A stretch of 64,000 nucleotides of DNA from Trichopria drosophilae (Eukaryota > Arthropoda > Insecta > Hymenoptera > Diapriidae). The position numbers and the translations under genes were made by a program. The DNA lies in NCBI GenBank assembly GCA_030407085.1, contig CM059587.1, forward strand, positions 76,063,001 through 76,127,000, given 5' to 3'. Below the pieces are notes generated by a model. That model made no database searches. It was not told the origin of the DNA and was given only the letters and a program-made list of their open reading frames with translations. Within the stretch, counting starts at the first letter, position 1, and the number at the start of each line of letters is the position of its first letter. Positions 39,453-51,700 of the stretch are shown here, piece after piece.

Positions 39453-40013
39453 CCCTACAAGTAAGTCCATTGTGATTTTTGCTCCAGAATCCAAATATGG
39501 ATACCAAAATATTGAATTGGACCTACTTTTTGCCCAAATTGAAGGTCAAAGGGGTAAAAAATCGCATTTTATTACATTTTTTCTAGGTTTCTTGAAAAAT
39601 AGCCAAGATGATATTGATGTGATTCCAATTTCAAAAAGTTCATCGGACATATTGGATCCGCAATTTCCCATGTCTTGAATTGTTTGTGTCGCATCCTATA
39701 GTATACATGTAAAAAATGTCCAAAAACACGATTTTTACCCCTTTTACCTTCGAGGTGGTCAAAAACTTGGTCCACATTGATATTTTAGCGTATGTATTTG
39801 GTTTCTTCTGGAGGAACCTATTATTCTATCATAATTGACTCGTACTGGTGGGGCAACAGCATTTTTTGAGACGTGAATAGATGCTTCAAACTGCCTGAAA
39901 TCGAATTTGGTACCCCTTTGACGTTCAATATCTAAAAAACTAGAGCTAATTGGATACATTGTGGTCATATTTGAATTCTGGAGCAAAAATCCTACAAGAA
40001 CCGACTTGTAGGG
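39453..40013. mobile_element. 561-bp foldback element with TIRs of about 110 bp
   Basis: CCCTACAAGT at 39453 and ACTTGTAGGG ending at 40013 begin long diverged inverted arms that share TTTTTGCTCCAGAATYCAAA, TGAAYGTCAAAGGGGTA and intervening sequence. A related inverted phrase (TTTTTACCCCTTTTACCTTC) lies in the centre. The small frames inside are by-products. Confidence 0.7.
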
Positions 40014-41546
40014 TAAATTGAAATTTTTTAATTTTTGTGGCGTGTGATATTAATGATTTGAAGGAACTAATGCGAATGAAATTACATTAATTTCATTTAC
40101 GTTACATAATCCGTCTTTTAGTTCATTTTAAAAGGAATTTAATATTTGTTGCTTATTCATTTCTTTTTTTATATACTAATTTTGTATAGGGCTGTCAAAT
40201 ACAGAAAAACGATAAAGTTGTTCATCCGAGCGCAAAAAAGGAGTTAAAAAACTATTAAAGCAATTCCCTGACGATATTTGATGTGTCTCTACACTACTCA
40301 TAAGTACACTTTAATACTCACAATGTCAGTTATTATGTTATTCAAGATTTAAGAATAACTTTGTTGGTCTAATAAGAGATTTTTAGATACAAATATTAGT
40401 AATGCTTATATAATCGGTTTTATTATGCAAATACATTTCATTCCTGTACTTTTTTGGTCCTGTAAGATTTAAATTATTTCTTAATTTTCAAAACAAGTTT
40501 CATGAACAATGAAACTTAAATTAAAAAATTTAAACTGGCTATTTTGTTAATTCCAATTTATTTGCAATATTATGGCGATGTATTCTGTTAAAAATACACG
40601 CTTAAATTAATAAAACTATAGAAAAACATTTCAATACACGTAATCAATACTTATACTTCAGTATATTATTTTCTTTAATAGTAGCATCAAATTTCAGCTT
40701 CCACAAAAAGTCAAGCAGCGATATGAATATAAATAATTTGTTTCTTTTCTGGTTGCCTTTGATTTACATTTTTATAAAAAATTTCAGAAAAGTCACGTAG
40801 CTTAGAAATGTGAATGATTTCTTACATTAAGGGAATCGCTGAAAATACTTAAGGTACATAAGAAGTCATTCATTATTTTCATCAATAATCAAATGTAAAT
40901 TAAATAGTACACTTTGAATACATAATATAAACTACAGCATTTTTATGAGTCAAAATTACAAATATTTTCTTGTACTATAGGAGGGAAAAGTTAGTTTCGT
41001 TAAAATAGCAAACCTTATAGATAGAAGAAATAAATTTAATTCATATATTTTACATAAAATTGCGGATTTTCTAGTTTGGTTAACTTTTATAAGAATGTTG
41101 AATTTTTATACATTGAAAAACTAAATAAAAATCGATATTGAATTGGATGGTATATTGAATATTCCATCGTTACCTGTGTAGCCTTCGTTAACTTGCAAGC
41201 CGCAATTTCTATATTCCAGTCCACGCGGTATATAACCTATGAATTTTGATATATTGTTGTAACTGTACAGTGGACTTTAATGCGCTCTGCATGCCAATAT
41301 TACCACACTTGGCGAATGTCATTATCGTTTTGTAATTTTAAGATTCCATACAGGAATCTGACAGAGTCGCAAAGAATATTTGCAATGGTTCATAAATTTA
41401 AATGAACTTCTTTCGGTTATGAATTTAAAAGTAGTGAAACTCGTTCAAATTTTATAACGGACTCAAAATATTGTGCGCAAAGAATATATTTCTTAGTTAA
41501 AACATCCCTTTTCATGTTTCATTAATTCATCTCGCATATATTCATA
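40014..41546. other. Gene-free stretch, very A+T-rich
   Basis: I see no gene or repeat family in it. Confidence 0.45.
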
Positions 41547-41999
41547 CACTCAGAAAAAAATCCATAGTTAAATTGACTATATCACATAGTTGGAAAAATA
41601 TAGTTAACATTACTATGAAAAATAGTTAAATTTACCACTTTCATAGTCGATTTTACTATAATTTTGTTACACCAACTATCTGCTCATAGTTAAAAAAAAA
41701 ATCAAATACGTACAATGATTTAAATAAATATGACAAATATAATTAAAATCGCTATAATGTAGTGCAGTCCTCATTTCACGCTATATCTCGTAGTACATCT
41801 TTAAATTTATTATGATTCATAGTTAAGGTTTGTATTTACTATAAATCCATAGCAAAAACTGCCACACCTCGTGTGTTTTGATGCCGCCAGGTGGCAACGC
41901 GGCGTTCGCAGCTTTTTTTCTTCGAGCCCATGGCTCCCGTTATTGAAATGGATTTTCATTTGATCATAAGCAGGACCATGGGCGTCAAGATACGATAAT
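41547..41999 (+). mobile_element. CACTCAG-family DNA element, right end lost
   Basis: It begins TA-CACTCAGAAAAAAA at 41545, followed by about 90 bp rich in CATAGTT/AACTATG pairs. 41640-41999 then matches 20380-20735 at a constant offset of 21260 bp at the start. The similarity ends abruptly at about 41999, before the right half seen at 21135-21247. Together the copies define one non-autonomous element with TA target sites. Confidence 0.7.
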
Positions 42000-44209
42000 A
42001 CTTTTTTTTTCACATTCTACCAAAATTACGAATACCTTGACTTTTTATATGTACAATAATAATCTTAATAACAACCGACTTTATAATTCTAGATTGGTGG
42101 CTTCCCTAATGAGATATTTACGTCTTTCGATTAAAATGGGACTCCTGTGATGGGAAAACCTTCATTGCACACAAACATTTCCCTCAATGCACATAATTGT
42201 GTCGATTATTAATAGAAATATTTCCTACTTTTCCTTGTTCTCCTCCTAGGTTCTTGTCAGATTTCTGAACATAAATTTTATAAAAATTAATTAATACAAC
42301 ATACTGCAAACATTACTTCGGAAACTGTACAAATTGTTAGTAAATATTCCTATCAAATGTTGGCTATGAAGAATAGAAAAACATACTAAAATAATAACAT
42401 ATGCATATAAGGTAACTGCAGCTTTACCCTCGAAGTCATAGTCCGAAGTAAACTGTAAGTACTTTTCTTGACATTTTATGCTTTATAAATAGCAGGGTAC
42501 CATCCGCCGTGTATGTTTTCATTGCATGTACCTACAGTGATATCATAATTTATCAAGTTACTAAGAACAGTAATTAAGAGGAGAACAGAGGACTGATCGA
42601 TACAATATCAGGACCATCGTTGGTAATTACTGCCTTTAAGTTGGAAATGGATATGCTCCATTTCATCTTCCCTCTTGTACAGACATTTATGTAGCCTCTG
42701 GTACATCGTTAAAGAATCAGAATAATCTATTTTTCACTCTCCACGAGGAATTTTCTTGTAGTAATGCGCAGCATAATAATTATTGCGATTTTTGAAAATC
42801 GAAAGTTATTAATACATTTTGCTTGCAGCAAGATGTGTACATTGTGATATAATGTATCATTCTGGAAATCGTACTTACCTGCAAACTGTATGGGAGGACT
42901 GAAATGATAATACTCATATAATTAAAAGCGTATAATGCTGCACGTAATAATGCACACAATATATGGAGATAGTCTGATATGTATGACAATGTTACCATTG
43001 GTACCTGACAAAATCGGGTTTCGCAATATAACATCCAAAACACACGTTTCATAATTTAACAAAACTTCTGGTAAAATTACAAGAAACGACAACCTATTTC
43101 TACATGGATTTTAGCATTGTTATGCCCGGATACCGGCACGTATATACCCAAATTCTGTCGGCCCAAATTCAGATTCAGCAGCCGAAACTCTGTAAGAAGA
43201 ATCTGGTCTTGTTCCATTTTACAGCTTACATTTATTTTCTTGCAGTAAATGTATTAATTTTCCTGAAAAAAGTAATTTTTCGCGCTTTAAACCTCAAATA
43301 TAAAAAAAACTCTAGACGTATAGGACCAATTCTGTGCCCGAATACGGATTCAGCGGCTTAAAATCTACAAGAAAAACCTGGTCGCATTTCTTGCACATGG
43401 CATAACTTTTTTTTTGTGATCCGGTGTAATTTTTTTAAAGTTAATCCATTTCCAAATCGTCCACAACAATATTCGACAATACAAACACCGGTGAGCCCAT
43501 GTGTGTACCGTGTGTTTGGTCGTAAATACAGTTATTGAACTTAAAATAACCCAAACATCAAAATAGAAAAGAATTCAGAATGATTTCGAAATATGCTCTA
43601 AAAGAAGTGAGATGTCCCACTTTCTGAGGGTTTTCAAAATAGCTGACAAATCAACCACTTTGCGAACTAGTATCGTAATGTATTAAAAATTAAATTATAT
43701 ATAATATGTAATTTATTGAAGTAAGTGCATTTTTCATAGTCTTGTAAAAATGTCGTAAATTATTTAGAAAATGGTGACGAATTGACAGCGCAGATAAAAG
43801 TAAGATCAAGCATTTGCACCTTTTTTTCAATTGGATAATGTACCTGGGAACGGAAACTTGAAGCGGGCTATTGCACACCTGTTTGCACGATCAAATTCCG
43901 ATAACGCGTTACTAATTACGTTCCGATGAATATAAATTACAAAATTACAATCGCAGCTTCTTGTTTCGTAATCGACGCGCGCATCACGGTCGTCGCAACG
44001 TTATTTAATTTTAAGCTACAGGCGTTCGTGTGCAAGGCAATTTCTTAAAGAGTAAATTGATCGGAATAATTGAATATTTATTTTATAATACCGGTAAAAA
44101 CAAATCGGTGCTATTTTTTATATGATATTTTGATATATTACACGAGTTGATTGTCGAAATACGTTCATCGCTAGTATAATAACAAAATATCTTTAACAAA
44201 TTAGGTTGT
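42000..44209. other. Gene-free stretch with weak exon-like signals
   Basis: On the minus strand, an open frame from 43052 runs to a good donor (CAG|GTAAGT at 42878). Another hydrophobic open segment follows an acceptor near 42444. Neither resembles a family I know and they could not be joined. 43160-43210 and 43330-43380 share a degenerate direct repeat (ATTCAGCRGC, AGAAWAAYCTGGTC). Confidence 0.35.
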
Positions 44210-44557
44210 ATGACGATTGTTAATTTTATTTTACGATCATTTTATTTAGTATTGCTTATTTCTATGTATGCATCAACAGTAAGTAATGTATATAAAAACT
44301 GTTTTTTTAATGATTTTGTTTCGACTATTAATATTAACTAATCGAACATATAAATAGGAATCAATTGATGGTCGAACATTTTCTTTTGTGTTTCTTTAGT
44401 GGCATGTGTATACAATCTGAATGTTTGTTCTAAGCTTTCCTTTCAGCAGTTTGATTGGGTTCTTGTTGGACTCGGACATAATCATTCTATAAAATGCGAA
44501 CCTTATTATTTAGATGCTGATTGGCAATTTGATTGTATCGATAACTTATACATTTAA
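44210..44557 (+). CDS. Candidate small secreted two-cysteine peptide, two exons
   Basis: Exon 1 (44210-44278) encodes 23 residues, MTIVNFILRSFYLVLLISMY then AST, a good signal peptide. It ends at a GTAAGT donor. Exon 2 (44447-44557) follows a strong acceptor (TTTCCTTTCAG) and adds 36 residues to a TAA; both exons are phase 0, giving 59 residues. The mature part holds two cysteines spaced C-X12-C, aromatic and acidic residues, and an NHS glycosylation site. A CAGCAG acceptor could add or drop one Gln. AATAAA lies near 44735. I do not recognise the family; a neuropeptide, venom-like or immune peptide are all possible. The short length leaves room for chance. Confidence 0.4.
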
Positions 44558-45181
44558 GATATCTAATCTCCAATATATGACCGATGCAAAATGTAAATTA
44601 CTCATCGATTTGTGTAGTTACCAGTATCCAGATATTTTTTTCGATGCTGGTTAGAGATTTTCCATATAATTTATAGATTTAATGGTCGAGCCAAAATATC
44701 AAATTACTTTTTTGACTTATAAACGGCACAAATTAATAAAATAATATCATATTTTAAACAGTATTGTACAGAAAAAGTGCCTATTGCGATTTTTATCTAA
44801 ATTACATTGTTTGCTCACTTTAGTGATTTGCATTGTAGCATCATACTATGGAATTCTTAGCGATGTATTTCCAAGAAAGCATTAGAAGTAGATCAAGTCA
44901 CAAAGTTTTTCTTAACAGTTTGTTCTAGAATATAATAATTTTTTCATGCTCGACATTTAAAATTATATGTACATCATCAGCTCATTTAAATTTCAAATAG
45001 AACGCAAATCATAAGTATGAAGGATAGTAAACTGGAAATGTCTGTGAACTCCATTTTAGGGTATATCATAGAAGCATTTGATATTTTAATAATAGTACAT
45101 TGTGGAACTAGGGAGCAAAATAGGTGTCTGCGCTCAGAGTGTGAGAAAGATATTTTTCATCCGGATGTACTTATCTGTTAC
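44558..45181. other. Gene-free stretch
   Basis: The segment 44630-44690 weakly echoes the end of the preceding candidate exon (GATGCTGGTTAGAGATTT against GATGCTGATTGGCAATTT). Nothing else recognised. Confidence 0.35.
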
Positions 45182-45560
45182 AAAGAACCGGACATCTCAA
45201 ATATGTGATGAAGAACCTGACATTTCGAAAATTTTGCGACGAAGAATTGGACATTTCAGAATTTGCGACGAATGACTTTTGACAATCTTGCAGCGAAGAA
45301 CCTGACATTTCAAGATTTTCTATGACGATTTATTACATCATAGCAATCATGAAATATCCGTTTCTTCGTTGCACAATTGTGAAATGTCCAGCTCTGCATC
45401 GCACACAAAAAAACTGCCGATTTTTCCTCGCAAACTTTTAAAGCATCCGATTTTTCATCGCAACTACCGAAATGTCCGGTTCTTCGACCCAGAATCGAGT
45501 TGACCGATTTTTCGCCTCACTTTTGAAATGTCCGGTTCTTCATTGCAGTCATCGAAATCA
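45182..45560. repeat. Head-to-head array of about 30-bp repeats
   Basis: Units like GAAGAACCTGACATTTCGAA with trailing TTTTGCGAC start at 45182, 45210, 45241, 45270 and 45295 (spacing 25-31). From about 45340 the same unit continues in the opposite orientation (GAAATGTCCGGTTCTTC with leading TCGCA): copies end near 45366, 45396, 45428, 45458, 45488 and 45541. The array is thus an inverted pair of minisatellite blocks. It has no coding frame across the junction. Confidence 0.75.
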
Positions 45561-47852
45561 TACGGGTGTAATAAAAAACACATTATAGAAATGACATTCT
45601 TGCACTGAGAACAAAAAGCAGTGAATACGACGGACGTGGGGCTCGATAATTTGCGTCCGAATAGTTCACAGCAGGGCGCAAAATGGAGTTCTACTCCCGG
45701 AATGTTAAAAACAACATATTTTATTACTTCAATGAAAATCACAATTTCGGTATGTAGCCCAATAATTTTACACTTCTTTTCTGATAATTGACATTTTTCA
45801 GTGTCAATACTAAATTATGGAAAAGTATCTTTTGTTTATTGTATGATACACATTACACATTTCTTTCATCCTTTTCGCACAGCTATCTTAATTGATTTCC
45901 TATAAACAGGTCATTCAGTGCCTTCAGTTCTATATTTTAAGTAATGGAAACTTGCCTACAGTAATACAAAATAAAACTACCGCTTAATCTAAGTTAGTAA
46001 CCGATCACCTCCAGCGTTCAAGATTTCCACGATATTGGTACGATACTATTATATTACTACTATAGTCACGATTACTTATGCAGTACAATATAACTCGAAC
46101 TGCATAGTTGCTCTGCTGCACGAGCTCTTGCTTATCCCTCGTATCATGCACTTTGCACATGCGCATGCAATGACTCCCACAAGAGCAGAATCGAGGAAAG
46201 AAATGCATGTACACCTAGATATATCTCCTGGCCATTTCGCCTGGCCAGCGGTACAGGATGCAATTTATCCACGCGCAAGTTTATCAAGATGTACATATCA
46301 ATTGTATCTGAACGCATTTAAAACTATGTCATTATAATCCGTACATCAATGATATGATTGTACGACGAATTAGCGTATAATATACGGTTGTGCAGATGAT
46401 TCATGAAGATAGATGAGTATACTTGCAAAATATTTGCCATAATTACTGATCTTACTTACAGTACCTTCCTTTATTCGCATTATTTTCTGTTCTGCCTTCG
46501 TGAAAATTAATTAATCGATCTGTACGGATGTAATTGATATGGTTAACCACGCTGTACTTAAAGACACGCATACGCATAAGAAACAAAAAGTGTACAGAGT
46601 TTTTTTTTGTTCATTTCATTCCTGTATTTTCCTTTCATTTCAGTTACAATTTAATGTTTCTTCAGTTCTCTTTTTCGCCTTGTATTGATTCCTTATTTCT
46701 TTGTATTGGAACATTTCGTTTTTCTTCATTCGTTTACGGACTTGGCTTCATTCGTTTTGGGTTTCTATTGTTTAAGAAAAATTACTAAATATTTTTGTCA
46801 ATGTAATTTTGGGGTTTCAATATTTCTTTTGCAATTTATGTATTAATTATTCACTGTTTGTATACGTTTTATTTTATTATTAACGGAATGTAATTTGTTA
46901 CATTTCTTAAGGTGTGAAGAATCAACAAACGGGAACCTGCAACTGCAGCCTTGATCTAGTCTTAAATTATATTATTACTTGCAATGTATTTATTGAAGTA
47001 ATACTGTAAAGAATATATACTATTGTAAATAAGAATATAAAGCTTATTTAGAGAGATTCAGCTATAATTTAAAAAAATGTTATTTTTGGAATGATTTGCA
47101 TTTTGATTGGATTCGGCGATTAATTGTTTTTGGATTCTAAATTCTCTGAAGGTTAAAATAATTTCAGTATAGTGAATTTTACCGTAACCGAAATATAAAC
47201 TGAACCACGCGTTTAATATGTCGAGTTAGTCTTCATATGAAATTTCACTGTAGCGTAAGCACTTGGGAGATTATAGATATTAAATATGAATTATTATGTG
47301 TATATCTGATTCAAATTTATAAATGAAAACAATATTACCACAGATGGAATATAATGCATCGTACAGTAGTGTACATTTTATGTCAGACAGTACTTTAGTA
47401 TTATCAGCAAAAGTTTATTTAAAAAAAAAAACGATTTCGATAGATCAGATTTTACCACAAGCCTATCGCTTAATTTTTCACGGAATCAACTTGAAAACGA
47501 CAATTACAGTCGAAAAGTGTTCTTATTTAATTTCTTTATTATAAATTTCGTTAGTTGAACATATTTCTTCTGATTCAGATCTATTATCATTTTTACACAC
47601 TTTAAAAAAATAGAAATTTCTACAAATATACTTGTGAGAAATACATCCAAGATAAATGTAATAATCGATTCTTATTTTTTAACACGTTAAAGACCGAATG
47701 TTCGTCAATTTAACAGGAAGTTTGACTGTACTGTAGTATTAAAACTGATGTTTTTAGACGGTTTTTATTGCTTAAACTCCGCTCTTTCGAATGATGTATG
47801 GAATAATGCTTCACATTTAAAAATAAACGGACTACGAGCATTTATTAAACAA
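45561..47852. other. Gene-free stretch
   Basis: No supported gene. 46010-46340 is less A+T-rich and open on both strands, perhaps conserved non-coding DNA. Confidence 0.4.
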
Positions 47853-48244
47853 AAACTAGTGTTGGCGTGGTGCCTCGCTCGCTTCGCTCGCTCAGAAACT
47901 TCGACCCAGTGGAGAGTCGGCTATTCCTCAATACTCGTTTGTTTACTAACAGCTTTCAATTATATTATAAAAATTATATTGATATTTGGGGGTCCAATCA
48001 TATTTAGGTCCAAGTGGCTTCGATAGGTATGTTACAACAATATAGTGTTTCTTAAATGTATGAAAATTGAAAATGAGCATTTTCAAAACTTCGACCCCGA
48101 CAACAGGCCAGCCGATGTATTAATAAATAAAAGTTGCAAAACACTTACTTCATGCACTTGTATTCTAATAGACTATTCGATGCATATTACATGTTTACTG
48201 TGTTTTTTTTCTAATTACTGTATCATTATGATCTTATATATATA
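47853..48244 (+). repeat. Dispersed repeat, copy 1
   Basis: It matches 61718-62153 in inverted orientation: AGTGTTGGCGTGGTGCCTCG, CTTCGACCCAGTGGAGAGTC, GGGTCCAATCATATTTAGGT, CCAAGTGGCTTCGATA and GTTGCAAAACACTTACTTCA are all shared. This copy lacks about 55 bp present in the other, around TTAACAACTATGACCTATGG. The motif CTCGCTCGCTTCGCTCGCTC is striking. No transposase or TIR was found. Confidence 0.8.
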
Positions 48245-48634
48245 GAAATGGGAGAATAGAAATAGAAATTTTTCCCGTACGTTAACTTGGCGATGAGATA
48301 TCAACATTTTAATTTAGCCAAAATTCCGCAAGGATGAGCTCATACTTTTGAGCGGTACTGTATATTTCCTCCAAATTATACAAATACGTATTGTTATTAC
48401 TGATTTATTTCCTAATTAATTTATAATTTCTTTTTATAGAAATATATTCAGAAGTCGGTACTTGCCAAAAGTCGTGTAGAATATAAAATTATAACATTTT
48501 AGAAAATGCTTATAAAAATATACTAACTTTATAAATATTTTATAGAACCATTTCTTTATATAAATTTTAGACAGTTTTTATATAGCAACTTTATAAAAAT
48601 TTTATACAATTTTTATAAAACTTTTTCACCTGGG

Positions 48635-48753
48635 AATAGTTAAACTTTACTATTTCAGAATAGTTATTTTAACTATTATTATGCATAGTCCTCATGTCAC
48701 ACTATGTTTCATAGTAAAAAAATGGTCATTTCAACTACTTCTTTTTCTGAGTG
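48635..48753 (+). mobile_element. Right-end fragment of the CACTCAG family
   Basis: It aligns with 21135-21247: AACTTTACTATTTCAGAATA, TAGTCCTCATGTCACACTAT and TTTTTCTGAGTG followed by TA. Only the last 119 bp of the element is present. Confidence 0.7.
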
Positions 48754-51700
48754 TATGCTTTGAAATATATTTATTTATTTCTAATTCTTCCAAATACATT
48801 ATTGTTTGCTCAGGGATAAATTACCTGTGCAGCAGATATATTAAGCAAATGAATTTCGCTTACAAGACATATATTCGTCTTTTACGATGAAAGTTGAAAT
48901 TTAACTATATTTAAAGCATATAACCTAGAAGTGTTCTCCCTATTACTTAAATTAATGTACATTTTTGTATCGCTTTCATACCAATTACGAGGTAATTTCC
49001 TGCTGAATATGTAATCCACAGCAACGTTTTCGGAGCGATACAATGAGATGTTATTTTGTAAAAATGTACCTTTAACGCTCATAAATATGAAACATGTAAA
49101 TTATTGAACATTTAAGAATAGAATATGCATTAGAATGTGATATTCATAAAGTTCATCTTTTCTTTTAATTACTAAAATTAATTGGGGAGTTTGTCCTCAC
49201 AAGGTATTGACTGATATTTAAATGCCTTCACGTTTCGAGCACGTAAGAAAATATTTATTTAAACAATTATAATAATTACAAAGGTCCAAAAAAAAGCATA
49301 TTATTCCTGGGTTGCTCCATTATTATTCCTATGTAATTTTTCCCTCGACTCTGAATCCGAAATAAAAATAGGAGTAATCTCTCTTCGTTTTTGAGAAAAT
49401 CACAAAAATCATGTTTTTAAGCCGATAAAGGCGTAAGAGGACAAGTAATTCTATCAGAAACCGTACTATTTCTATGTATTTTCTTACGCTAAATATGAAT
49501 CTACAATAAAAAGTAGGCCTTGCACCATAAATTCTAGAGAAAATATCATAAAAAGGCAAATAGACGATTTTATATCCCTAAGGATATGAAAACCTAGAAC
49601 ACTACTTGCCTCGCGTTAATAAACAAAATTACTACATTTATTAAGATTTTTTTGAAATTTTTACAGCATATATTCAATTTAAAAAATACTGCATAACAAT
49701 CTGATAACAAATGCCTCTTACTTGTAAATTGTCTATACTAAAATATACGACGAGAAATGACTTTAAGAATCAACTAACAACATTCGTAGTTTTTTATGTC
49801 GAAAACGCTATTTTTAAACTCTCACTATCTCCTAATTCACCTGAAACATATATTCCCAATTACTTAAAAAATCGCTAATTGTGTCCAATTTTACGGACTG
49901 TGTTTTATCTTTAACATCGAAATAGTATCAAAATTATGTTAAACATTTTCAGTGAATTCAACGAAACTAAAAACAATTTTTCATAATGATTTTAATTGTC
50001 TAAAAATCCTATCAGAGATTCTGTTCTTTATTTTAGTCGTTGAGCTTGAGCTCTTTCTGAAATTGTAGACGGTCGATAGGATACTTACAAACGTGGTAGT
50101 GCATGAGTGCCATTTTTCAAGGAAAACTTACATATTTATGACTTACAGGAAGGGTTACTTTATCGTCGGTAAGTTTTGTTGTGGTCTGTACTGTTACAAT
50201 GAAACATGCACATACACATAAATATTTTAATTAAATTAAATTTAATTAAAGTGGTCAGCCGGAGTGAAAAAAACCTAAATAATAATACCGCAGTAGTAGA
50301 TAAGATCACGTATAGTTTTATTATTTAATAACGTATAAAACATTCATTATTTTATCCCCCTTTATTATTTTTTAATGTACATTACACCAATTTATGAAAA
50401 GAAGGAGTGAAATTAATATAATTACATTCTATGAACTTTATTAACGATATCATTACCTAAAAATTTGAAAAATGACGTATCTTAAATGGGGTCTGATTTT
50501 AACTTGTTTCCAGTATATTTCATTAACAAATCATTAATCTATTGTCCAAGTTATCAGTAGAAATAGTAAAATTCCGATAAAAAAGTATACAAATCAGCAA
50601 TTGGAGGGCTTTCGGAAAAAATGCGTTGACATCCAATTTTTGTGCTTCAAAAATCTGCATTTTTCTTTTTTTATTCCTTAAAAGATTCTAGATATTTAAA
50701 AAAATGACATTTTTCGGTTGACCAACTTCACCTGCGCGAGCGAGCAATCATTACACGCGTTAATTATTTGCGAGATTTGCATTTTCCGTCCAGTAGCAAC
50801 TGTCAACATGAAGAAAGACAAACGGAAGTGACGTCGGACGCTTTACCAACATCAAAGATCATAAATTTTCGATATTATGCAGAACAATCCCCGACGATGC
50901 AGTTTCTTTGAATTTGTACATTTTTTAATGCATAAAGGAAATAATTACGAATCATAGCTATGTTCAGGTGAAGTAAGTGAAAAAATTTGACGTCGACAAT
51001 AGAGAAACGCACAATTAATTTTTGACGGCGGCTTCTTTTCGCGCTCCGATTTGTCTGAGATATTGGTAAATACGCGATGAAATAACGAAGAAGCTAATTG
51101 GCGGTAGTCTTACTATCTTTCTATCTGAAGGTATAACGTTTTTTAGCTTCTTGTCGGGACTTTTTGATTGATCCGATGCTTGCTATTAAGCGATGGATTA
51201 ATTAAAGTACACCAGGAAATGTCAGAATGCGTAAAGATTATTTGTCTATATTTATTTATATTCATATCTCCTAGTACTTCAGCCTAAACGAAGTTCACAA
51301 GAAGCATTTGAATCAAGTGAAGTACTGCATTCAGCAAAACTTCTTTATTAGCATGTTTTCTGGAAAAGTTATAAAACCGTGAAGTTTTTTAATGCTTAAG
51401 CATGAGAATAAATAGATTAGAGTGACAGAAAGCCGTAAGAAATAAAATAATGAAGTTCAATTAATATTTATGATCAAGCTACTACCTAAATGGATTTTAA
51501 TATATCTTGAATTATTTGAAGGTTTCGCGTGCTCGTTACGGTATGTAACTCTTCAAAAATGTTTTTCTCATAAACTTCATTAAGTAAGTATTAACTTCAA
51601 TGCCGTTTTTGTCACTTTCTAAGGATACCGCCCATCTAGATTATAACAATATAAATAATGCACAATTAAAATTAATAAGCAGAAATGTTGTTATAGACTA

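Noticed and set aside
45182..45560. CRISPR-like array
   Set aside because: The spacing is irregular, the unit changes orientation halfway, and there are no unique spacers between exact repeats.
46452..46485. Minus-strand GTAAGT donor after a short open segment
   Set aside because: The open segment is about 18 codons with a stop just upstream and no partner exon.
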